Assembly (NCBI RefSeq): GCF_003385495.1
Contig: NZ_QNUH01000001.1
Span: 186,001 to 250,000, forward strand
DNA length: 64,000 nt
From: Chryseobacterium elymi
Lineage (GTDB): Bacteria; Bacteroidota; Bacteroidia; Flavobacteriales; Weeksellaceae
Direction: 5' to 3'
Shown here: positions 16,046 through 24,019 of the stretch, piece by piece
Layout: each line of letters starts with the position of its first letter
Position numbering within the stretch: the stretch's first letter is position 1
The notes under the pieces: model-generated
Database searches by the model: none
What the model was told of the DNA's origin: nothing
What the model saw: only the letters and a program-made list of their open reading frames with translations
Program-made: the position numbers and the translations under genes

Positions 16046-18316
16046 TTATTCCTTCGACATCGAATAGGGAAAGTCTTTTTCCTCAGAGCCTCTTTCTTTA
16101 TTGGGCTTATTATCCATCTGGAATTCCAACACAGCTCCATTCATCAGTTCTTTGTGGCTGAGCCAGTTTTTTGAATAAGACCGAAAGTTTACGTTTAGTG
16201 ATTTAACATATAGATTTTCAGCGCTGTTTTCCGGTGCCTTTATTTCAATTTTCTTACCGTTTTCTAAGTGAATCACAACTTCTTTGAAAAGCGGTGCTCC
16301 TAAAACATACTGATCCGTGGCTGGCGTTACCGGATAAAATCCTAACGCTGAGAATACGTACCAGGCGGAAGTCTGTCCGTTGTCTTCATCACCGCAATAG
16401 CCGTCCGGTATTGCATAATATAGTTTATCCATCACCTGCCTCGTCCAATACTGTGTTTTGTACGGCGCTCCGGCATAGTTGTATAAATAGATCATATGCT
16501 GGATAGGCTGGTTTCCGTGGGCATACTGTCCCATATTCATGATCTGCATTTCACGGATCTCGTGGATAACACTTCCATAATAGCTGTCGTCAAAGACCGG
16601 CGGAAGTGAGAAAACCTCATCCAGCTTGGCTTCGAATTTCTTTTTGCCACCCATTAGTTTAGACAAGCCTTCAATATCCTGGAAAACAGACCAGGTATAA
16701 TGCCAGCTGTTCCCTTCTGTAAAGGCATCGCCCCATTTAAACGGATTGAATGGCGACTGAAATTTTCCGTCTTTATTTTTACCACGCATCAGACCTGTTT
16801 CCGGGTCAAATACATTTTTATAGTTGTAGGCTCTTTTTTTATAAATATCAATTTCCGAAGCGGGTTTTCCCAATGCTTTTCCTAACTGATAAATTGCAAA
16901 ATCATCGTAGGCATACTCCAGAGTTCTGGCTGCATTTTCATTGATCTTTACATCGTAAGGAACGTAGCCTAAAGTATTGTAATATTGCACTCCTCTACGG
17001 CCAACGGCATCGATTGGGCCTTCGTTATTGGCTCCATGTTTCACTGCCTGCCAAAGGGTTTCCACATCATATCCGCGAAGTCCTTTGATGTATGCATCTG
17101 CCACCACAGATGCTGAATTGTTCCCGATCATAATGTCAGAATATCCCGGGCTGCTCCATTCCGGGAGAAATCCTCCTTCCTTAAAAGTATTGACTAAGCC
17201 TTCCTGCATTTCAACATTGATGCTTGGATAAACAAGATTCAGGAAAGGATACAGGGCACGGAAAGTATCCCAAAAACCTGTTCCTGCGAACATTTTCCCA
17301 TCCAGAATCTTTCCGTTGTAGGGACTCCAGTGTTTTACTTTGTTCTCAGCATCAATCTCGTATAATTTCTGAGGAAAGAACAATGTTCTGTACAGAGAGG
17401 AATAAAATGTTCTCATCTGCTGATCAGTTCCGCCTCTTACTTCAATTCTGCCCAGAGTTTTATTCCAGATATTTTTAGCGTCTGTTTTTACCTGTTCAAA
17501 ATTCCTGCCTGCAATTTCTCTCTTCAGGTTCAGTTCTGCCTGCTCGAAACTAATGAATGAAGAAGCTGTTCTTGCATAAACGCTTTCTTTATTTTTTAAT
17601 TTAAATCCGACAATTGCCCCGGCATGATCACTTGTGATTTCCAGCTGGTTTTTCACAAAAACACTGTCTTTCCAGGTAGTCGTCAAATCAAAATCCTTAT
17701 CAAACTGGACCACAAAATAGTTTTTGAAATTGTTATATTTTCCTCTGGAATATTTAGTGGTGTACCCAAGGATTTTTCTTTCTTTGGGAAGAATTTTAAT
17801 GTAAGATCCTTTGTTCAGGGCATCAATAACGACATATGCACTGTCTGTTTTAGGAAAATCGAATTTGAAGAAAGCTGCTCTTTCTGTGGGAGTAAGCTCT
17901 GTGGTCACATTGATATCAGCCAGATAAACGCTGTAGCTGTAAGGTTTTGCATTCTCTGCTTTATGGCTGAACCAGCTTGCCCGTTCTTCTTCCTTAAATT
18001 TTAGTTTACCGACTCCCGGCATGATGGCGAAAGCACCGTAATCATTCATCCAGGGAGACGGTTGGTGGGTTTGTTTAAAACCTTTTATTTTGTCTGCGTC
18101 GTAGGTATATGCCCATCCGTCACCCATTTTTCCGGTTTGCGGGGTCCAGAGATTCATTCCCCAGGGCAAGCCTATAGCGGGATAAGTATTCCCGTTGGAT
18201 AAAGATGGCTTGGACTGTGTTCCCATCAAAGGATTCACATAATCGGCAGGAAGTATTTCCTGGCTAAACGCAAAGACATTTAATAGAATAAAAAAACTTG
18301 AGAATAAAGACTTCAT
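16046..18316 (-). CDS. GH92 family alpha-mannosidase (PUL copy 1)
   Basis: 756 residues with an N-terminal signal peptide ending AFSQ. It opens with the typical VNPLMGTQ and NGNTYPAIGLPWGMNLWTPQTG segments (beta-sandwich domain) and ends with an (alpha/alpha)6 domain carrying GDEDNGQTSAWYVFSALGFYPV, the calcium/catalytic region of GH92. GH92 enzymes are Ca-dependent exo-alpha-mannosidases, mostly acting on alpha-1,2/1,3 linkages. It starts 4 nt after the ROK gene stop. It differs strongly from the second GH92 (27.8-30.1 kb), suggesting different linkage specificity. Confidence 0.93.
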   Translation of the reverse strand: MKSLFSSFFILLNVFAFSQEILPADYVNPLMGTQSKPSLSNGNTYPAIGLPWGMNLWTPQTGKMGDGWAYTYDADKIKGFKQTHQPSPWMNDYGAFAIMPGVGKLKFKEEERASWFSHKAENAKPYSYSVYLADINVTTELTPTERAAFFKFDFPKTDSAYVVIDALNKGSYIKILPKERKILGYTTKYSRGKYNNFKNYFVVQFDKDFDLTTTWKDSVFVKNQLEITSDHAGAIVGFKLKNKESVYARTASSFISFEQAELNLKREIAGRNFEQVKTDAKNIWNKTLGRIEVRGGTDQQMRTFYSSLYRTLFFPQKLYEIDAENKVKHWSPYNGKILDGKMFAGTGFWDTFRALYPFLNLVYPSINVEMQEGLVNTFKEGGFLPEWSSPGYSDIMIGNNSASVVADAYIKGLRGYDVETLWQAVKHGANNEGPIDAVGRRGVQYYNTLGYVPYDVKINENAARTLEYAYDDFAIYQLGKALGKPASEIDIYKKRAYNYKNVFDPETGLMRGKNKDGKFQSPFNPFKWGDAFTEGNSWHYTWSVFQDIEGLSKLMGGKKKFEAKLDEVFSLPPVFDDSYYGSVIHEIREMQIMNMGQYAHGNQPIQHMIYLYNYAGAPYKTQYWTRQVMDKLYYAIPDGYCGDEDNGQTSAWYVFSALGFYPVTPATDQYVLGAPLFKEVVIHLENGKKIEIKAPENSAENLYVKSLNVNFRSYSKNWLSHKELMNGAVLEFQMDNKPNKERGSEEKDFPYSMSKE

Positions 18317-18320
18317 GATA

Positions 18321-19199
18321 TCATTTTGTTAAATTGATCCTGGCTTTTTTCAAAGCATACCCTGCGGCACCAAGAATAGCCGCATCTTCAAAAATAGCGG
18401 AAATTTTAATAGGAAGATTGATTTTATGCTCTTGCAAATGTTGATTTAACCTGTTTTTAAAGTAAGGATAGACTTTTGCTATATTTCCGCCAATCACTAA
18501 AATTTCAGGATCATATTTTCTGACATATTTTACAATGAATTCCGCGAAAGAATCTGCGTATTCATCAAAAATTTTGGACTGAATATCTTCCGGCTTATCC
18601 AATAAGTCTTTGGTTCCCGATATTTCTCCACCTGTCAGGGCTTTATAATGATTCACGAACCAACGTGTTGCAAGATAATCTTCACAGATAGAATCTTTGA
18701 AAGGCGAATCCCACAAATCTTCATCTGACGCTGCCCCTCCATTATAAAGAGCTGTTCCCAATCCTGTTCCTAAGGTAATTCCAAAAATTCTGTTGTAATT
18801 CTTTACACAGCCTCCAAAAACTTCACCTTCCAGAAAAGCTCCGGCATCATTCACAAAATGAATCTGATCCGGTGAAATTGAAAGCCTTTCAGCCAATTCT
18901 TCTTTAATATTAACCTGATAAATATCCATAAATTTTCCCTGCTGCATCAGCGAAATTCCGTTTTCATAATCGAAAGGACCAGGCATCGCTATACCTATCA
19001 GAAGATCCATTTTAACTAAATCAATGGCTACTTTTTCGATAGCTGAGATCCACGCCGAAAAAATCGTTTCCCGGGCACCGAAAGAGTCTACGTATTCTCT
19101 TACGTAGGTAGAACTGATAATTTCCCGTTTCTCAGGATCAACCTGAGCCATGGTTATGTGCGAACCTCCAATGTCTATTCCTACAATATTCTGCATCAT
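18321..19199 (-). CDS. ROK family sugar kinase
   Basis: 292 residues. GIDIGGSHITMAQVD (ATP-binding), FVNDAGAFLEGEVFGG (catalytic Asp in VNDA) and GITLGTGLGTAL are the ROK/ASKHA elements. The usual zinc motif (CxCGxxGCxE) is missing: the segment after GTGLGTALYNGG goes directly to DLWDSPFKDSICEDY. In this locus it is the candidate kinase for liberated mannose or GlcNAc (inference). Coupled to the downstream GH92 gene by a 4-nt gap. There is no helix-turn-helix, so it is not a ROK repressor. Confidence 0.87.
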   Translation of the reverse strand: MMQNIVGIDIGGSHITMAQVDPEKREIISSTYVREYVDSFGARETIFSAWISAIEKVAIDLVKMDLLIGIAMPGPFDYENGISLMQQGKFMDIYQVNIKEELAERLSISPDQIHFVNDAGAFLEGEVFGGCVKNYNRIFGITLGTGLGTALYNGGAASDEDLWDSPFKDSICEDYLATRWFVNHYKALTGGEISGTKDLLDKPEDIQSKIFDEYADSFAEFIVKYVRKYDPEILVIGGNIAKVYPYFKNRLNQHLQEHKINLPIKISAIFEDAAILGAAGYALKKARINLTK

Positions 19200-19333
19200 A
19201 TTTTGTTTTATTTTCTGTAAATAATTCTTTCTCTTAAAAGGGACAGACAGGAAAGCATTTATACTCCCCGCCTGCCCATCCTAAAATCCCCTAATTTATT
19301 TCTACTTTTTATATGTCCACGAGGATTAAGCTA

Positions 19334-21748
19334 TTATTCTATGATCACTTTTCCAGAGTATTTAACCTGGTTGTCTTTTGAATTTATTTTATAAATATAA
19401 GTTCCAGCAGATAAATTCTGGCTGCTGATCACCATATCATTTCTATCAACTTTTTTGCTGGCTATTAATTTTCCTGCCATATCATATAACGTGATTTCAC
19501 TGGCAGATTTATCTTCAATGGTAAAATGAATATCATTTCCTTTTTTAACAGGATTGGGATAAGCATAATTTATGTTGTTTTTTTCTGAAATAATATCTTT
19601 TGTTGATAACACTGCGGTACAGGCTACGTCTGTTCTCCAATTGGTATTGGACATTCCGATCAGGGTTGCAAAGTGAGTGTTGGCTGTAGCATCCAGAGCA
19701 CCGTTTCCACTGCCTTCATTCATTTTCCAATTGGCTTCAAGGTTGGAAGAATTGGCTGGAACATTACAGTTGTTGGCCAGAATTTCTGCAGGTGCCAATG
19801 CTCTTTTCCACACTCTGAATTCGTCTAAGAATCCATTAAGGGTACGGGCATTCTCATAATTTCTGGCCAGATAAAGAATGCCATTGGCCGTAAAATTCCC
19901 TGAAGCTGCTACACTGGCGTCAAGAACCCCGTTGATGTAGATTTTCATAGTCGAGCCATCATAAGTCGCTGCAATATGATTCCATGTATTGGTAGTAAGC
20001 CCTGTAACACTGTTAAGTTTTACCTGAGCAGATCCGAAACTTAATATAAATTGCAGCTTATTATTAGCCAGATTTCCATCTCCAAATCGCAGGATCGCAG
20101 AGTTACTATCCCCAACTTCAATTCCAATTACCGATGATATGTAGGGGAAGTTGGGTTTGAAAGCGTTTACTTTGACCCAGCCTTCAAATGTCAACGCATT
20201 TCCACTAAGATTAAATTGTCCTGCATTCAGATATTGAGTGCTTCCGTTGAACGAAAGTGATCTCGCACCAGGGCTCTGCACAGGAGCAAATCCACTATTA
20301 AAAGCCGTTTCAGCTGAGTATGTGCTTATAGTAGTTCCGCCACATACAGCCTGTACTTTCCATACATAATTTGTATTTTCCATTAGTCCCGGCAAGGTAT
20401 AAGAGTTTGTAGAAATATTCTGAACATCAGTCCAGGTTGTTGCTGCAGCTGTTTTATACTGTAAATTATAGGATGAGGCACTTCCTACTGCATCCCAAGA
20501 TATTTTAGTGGTTGTCCCCAAAAAGCTTTCGGATTTCATCCCGGATGGCGTTCCACATGTGCTGCCGGAATTAAAACGGGGAGCAAACAGGTAGGTGCTT
20601 TTTATGGTTGCTGAACAGTTCGACTGTATTCTCCAGTCATAATCCGTATTCAGGGTCAGGTTATTAACCATAATATTGTTTCCTGAATAATCGCTTGCCA
20701 CGTTTGTCCAGGTATTTGAATTGGCTGGTTTATAGTCAATATTGTAGGTTTGGGAAGCATTGCCCGTCCAGTTTAATTTAGCTGAAGTTCCTGTGGTATT
20801 CGTCGCTTCAAGTCCTAAGGGCGGATTACATGCATCTCCCTGAGTCCAGGAATAGAGCGGACCGCTAAGCAGTGTATTTTCGTTATATAGAATATTTGAA
20901 CCCGTACTCAGATAGCTGGCATTGTTAGTTCCATTAAGGTCGTACCACATAAACACTCCATAACTATCATTGATCGTATTGGTAGCAAGAGTGGAAAGTG
21001 TAGCGGCAGAAGTGGATTGAGGATTAGTATTCTGTATCCAGGTAGCCGCAGCTGAAAGTTTGGTATTGTTAAGTGGAGGCACTATAGGAGCACTATACGT
21101 TCCGTAATACGGATTCCAGCTGTAATTGATATAATTTCCGGCTGCATCGCCGTTGTAGCTTTGTCTTGATGTTGCCGGTCCTAAATAATAAAAGGTGATC
21201 AGCTTATCCGGCATTGCTGCCTTTAATTCCTGCAAAAGCATTACAAAAGAGCTGCTGTTGGGCTGTCCTGTCCCATTATTTCCATACCCTGCGTATTCGT
21301 CATCCAGATCAATACCGTCCAGGCCATAGGTGTAAACGGTATGGGCAAGCTGCTGTGCGAAATCCCGTGCCGCCTCACGATTCGGGAAGTTTGAAATTCC
21401 GGCTCCCTGATGGTTTCCTAAAATATCCAGCAACACCTTGATTCCTTTTTGCTGTAAAGGCCTTACATAAGTGTTCACATCATTCAATACCTTGGTCACA
21501 TTGTTATTGTTGGAAATATAAGCCCTACTTTTAGAAACATCATAATTAATATTGGCAGCAAAAATAATCGCCACATCAAAAAGCTGTCTGTTGGTATTCT
21601 GTAGGGTATAAGATCCTACATTCAGCATATTGTTGTTATTCACCTCTACATAGCAAACCCCTAAAGGATTAAGCTGTTGCGCGTGAAGCATAGATGTCAC
21701 CTGAGTGGCCAGTGCTATTAAAGCAGTAAAAATGGATTTTTTTTTCAT
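19334..21748 (-). CDS. Endo H/Endo F1-like GH18 endo-beta-N-acetylglucosaminidase, T9SS-secreted (two FN3 repeats)
   Basis: 804 residues: signal peptide (1-23), GH18 catalytic domain (about 25-300) with the DxxDxDxE motif D144-D147-D149-E151 (DGIDLDDEYAGYG, very close to Streptomyces Endo H), two fibronectin type III repeats (about 305-390 and 395-490), a LamG/concanavalin-like domain (about 500-690) and a C-terminal T9SS sorting domain (YPNP... GTYIYKI). It is predicted to cut the chitobiose core of high-mannose N-glycans at the cell surface. It is a tandem paralogue of the next gene upstream. Confidence 0.92.
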   Translation of the reverse strand: MKKKSIFTALIALATQVTSMLHAQQLNPLGVCYVEVNNNNMLNVGSYTLQNTNRQLFDVAIIFAANINYDVSKSRAYISNNNNVTKVLNDVNTYVRPLQQKGIKVLLDILGNHQGAGISNFPNREAARDFAQQLAHTVYTYGLDGIDLDDEYAGYGNNGTGQPNSSSFVMLLQELKAAMPDKLITFYYLGPATSRQSYNGDAAGNYINYSWNPYYGTYSAPIVPPLNNTKLSAAATWIQNTNPQSTSAATLSTLATNTINDSYGVFMWYDLNGTNNASYLSTGSNILYNENTLLSGPLYSWTQGDACNPPLGLEATNTTGTSAKLNWTGNASQTYNIDYKPANSNTWTNVASDYSGNNIMVNNLTLNTDYDWRIQSNCSATIKSTYLFAPRFNSGSTCGTPSGMKSESFLGTTTKISWDAVGSASSYNLQYKTAAATTWTDVQNISTNSYTLPGLMENTNYVWKVQAVCGGTTISTYSAETAFNSGFAPVQSPGARSLSFNGSTQYLNAGQFNLSGNALTFEGWVKVNAFKPNFPYISSVIGIEVGDSNSAILRFGDGNLANNKLQFILSFGSAQVKLNSVTGLTTNTWNHIAATYDGSTMKIYINGVLDASVAASGNFTANGILYLARNYENARTLNGFLDEFRVWKRALAPAEILANNCNVPANSSNLEANWKMNEGSGNGALDATANTHFATLIGMSNTNWRTDVACTAVLSTKDIISEKNNINYAYPNPVKKGNDIHFTIEDKSASEITLYDMAGKLIASKKVDRNDMVISSQNLSAGTYIYKINSKDNQVKYSGKVIIE

Positions 21749-21777
21749 ATAATTTTAATTTTTATGGTTGGTAAAAT

Positions 21778-21799
21778 CATTGGGCCTAAGCCCAATGAC
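21778..21799 (-). terminator. Stem-loop between the two ENGase genes
   Basis: Perfect 9-bp stem TCATTGGGC/GCCCAATGA with a 4-nt loop, followed in the minus direction by a short T run. It could be a partial terminator or RNA-stabilising hairpin downstream of the first GH18 gene. Confidence 0.6.
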
Positions 21800-21805
21800 T
21801 GTTTT

Positions 21806-23944
21806 TTATTTTACAATTAGTTTTTCTGTCTGTTTTAAACCTCCATTCTGAGATTCAAACTGAATGATATAGGTCCCCATCGAAAGTTTAGAGAAATCGT
21901 ACTGATGATCTCCGGTCTTCAACGTTTTTGTTTCGACAATATTCCCGTTAAAATTATAAACCGATAATTTTCCTCTGTTGTATTCTTCAGGAACAGAAAT
22001 GATAAGCGGAGAAGATGTACTTACTGGATTTGGGTACAGATTGATCTGCTTTTTAGCGGTTACCTGATCAAGACTTACAGTCTTTTGATTTTTTGCCGCA
22101 ACTTGATTTTCTGCCGGACATGGTATATCTGTTCCCCAATTGGACGCATCCACACCCGTCAATGTTAATGTCACTCCGTTTCCTGAACTGTCCTGAACCG
22201 ATGAACCGCTGCCTTCATTGAATTTCCAATAGGCTGCAAGGGAAGCTGCCGGAAGGGTCACATTACACATATTCTGGCTGATTTCTGTCTGGCTCAATGC
22301 TCTTTTCCAGACTCTAACCTCATCTACTTTACCGTTGAAGTTTCTGGATGCATTGTATAAATACCCTACATTGAAAGCTCCATTGGAAGAAACGCTTCCG
22401 GTCTGAGATTTAGTTGCATCAAGAACTCCATTGATATAGATTTTCATTGCAGAACCATCATATGTTGCTGCAACGTGGTACCATGTATTGGCATTTAATG
22501 CTGTGGCAGCAGTCAGTTTTTGCTGTACATTATTAATACTTACCACAAACTGAAGCTTATTATTGGCAATATTGACATCTCCCAAACGCAGGAAAGCTGA
22601 ATTGCTGTCGCTTACTTCCGTACCCATAACCGATGAGATATATGGTGATGCAGATTTGAAAGATGATGGCTTTATCCACCCTTCCAGAGATAATGCTGAT
22701 CCGCTCAAAGTGAGGTTCCCGGCTGCACCTGATTCGCTGCTCCCGTCCAGGGAAAGAGAGGTAGAACCTGAAGGAGCTGTTCCTGTTCCGCTGTTAAATC
22801 TTGGAGCAAAAATATAAGTGCTTTTTACGCTGCAATTCGTTCTGATTCTCCAGTCATATTCAGTATTGGCAGTTAACCCTGATATGGTTACCGAAGTAGC
22901 AGAAACAGCCGTTGCAGCATTGGTCCAGGTGGCAGAGGAAGCCGGTTTATAATCTACATCATACGTATTGGTTCCCACTGCGGACCAGTTCAGTTTTACA
23001 CTGGTTCCGGCAAGGTTACTGGTAAATAACCCGATAGGAGCATCGCAATTTGTTCCCTGCGTCCACGACTGTAAAGGAGTGCTTAAAACCGTCTGTTCTC
23101 CATATAAGGTCTGTGTTCCGGCTGAAAGCTGTGATGTTTCATTGGTTCCGTGCAGATCGTACCACATAAATACTCCGTATCCGCCGTTCTTCGTCTGGGT
23201 AGCCAGGCTGGTTGTAGTGGAATTGGAAGTATTTCCCAGCCATACAGCTGCCGGAGAGATCTGTGCATTGGTAAGAGGCGGAACATTAGGGGCGGAAAAA
23301 GTTCCGTACATAGCATTCCAGCTGTAGTTGACATAATCCCCTACTCTAAGTCCGTTCCATGAAAGTCTTGAAGCAGCAGGGCCATAGTAATAAAAAGTGA
23401 TCATTTTATCCGGCAGTAAAGCTTTTAATTCCTGTACAAGCATCACAAAAGAACTTGCATTGGGTTGGCCGGTTCCGTTCTGTCCATAGTCTGAATACTC
23501 ATCATCGAAGTCAATCCCGTCAAGACCGTAAGTATTTACGGTGTGGGCAAGCTGCTGGGCAAAGTCTCTGGCTGCTTCACGGGTAGGAAAATTACACAGG
23601 CCTGCTCCCTGATGGTTTCCCAAAATAGTTAATACCACTTTCATTCCTTTTGCCTGAAGCGGCTTTATGTAGGTATCTGCATTGGTCAGTACTTTCGTAA
23701 CGTTATTATTACAGTACAGGTAAGGTCTGCTCCTGGCTGTATCGTAATTGATATTCGCTGCAAAAATATTGACCACATTAAACAAATATTTACCTGATGT
23801 CTGCAGTTTATATGATCCGGCATTCAGGATATTGTTATTGTTTACTTCCACATAGCATATTCCCGTAGGACTAAGCTGCTGTGCATACAGCACAGGTATT
23901 GCATGAATGATCGTTAAGATCAATGTAGTAAGGGCTTTTTTCAT
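21806..23944 (-). CDS. Endo H/Endo F1-like GH18 endo-beta-N-acetylglucosaminidase, T9SS-secreted (one FN3 repeat)
   Basis: 712 residues with the same plan as its neighbour: signal peptide (ends VLYAQ), GH18 domain with DGIDFDDEYSDYG (Glu149 as proton donor), one FN3 repeat (about 302-390), LamG-like domain (about 395-590) and T9SS sorting domain (LYPNPVSTSSPL ... GTYIIQFES). The catalytic domain again resembles Endo H throughout. The difference from the paralogue is mainly loss or gain of one FN3 module. Probably processes the same glycan class with different accessibility or branch preference. Confidence 0.92.
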   Translation of the reverse strand: MKKALTTLILTIIHAIPVLYAQQLSPTGICYVEVNNNNILNAGSYKLQTSGKYLFNVVNIFAANINYDTARSRPYLYCNNNVTKVLTNADTYIKPLQAKGMKVVLTILGNHQGAGLCNFPTREAARDFAQQLAHTVNTYGLDGIDFDDEYSDYGQNGTGQPNASSFVMLVQELKALLPDKMITFYYYGPAASRLSWNGLRVGDYVNYSWNAMYGTFSAPNVPPLTNAQISPAAVWLGNTSNSTTTSLATQTKNGGYGVFMWYDLHGTNETSQLSAGTQTLYGEQTVLSTPLQSWTQGTNCDAPIGLFTSNLAGTSVKLNWSAVGTNTYDVDYKPASSATWTNAATAVSATSVTISGLTANTEYDWRIRTNCSVKSTYIFAPRFNSGTGTAPSGSTSLSLDGSSESGAAGNLTLSGSALSLEGWIKPSSFKSASPYISSVMGTEVSDSNSAFLRLGDVNIANNKLQFVVSINNVQQKLTAATALNANTWYHVAATYDGSAMKIYINGVLDATKSQTGSVSSNGAFNVGYLYNASRNFNGKVDEVRVWKRALSQTEISQNMCNVTLPAASLAAYWKFNEGSGSSVQDSSGNGVTLTLTGVDASNWGTDIPCPAENQVAAKNQKTVSLDQVTAKKQINLYPNPVSTSSPLIISVPEEYNRGKLSVYNFNGNIVETKTLKTGDHQYDFSKLSMGTYIIQFESQNGGLKQTEKLIVK

Positions 23945-24019
23945 AATGTTTTTTAAGTGTTTGTTTTGGTATTATCTAAGATTTTCCATTGAAATTTAAA
24001 TTTGCAATATACATCCGGG

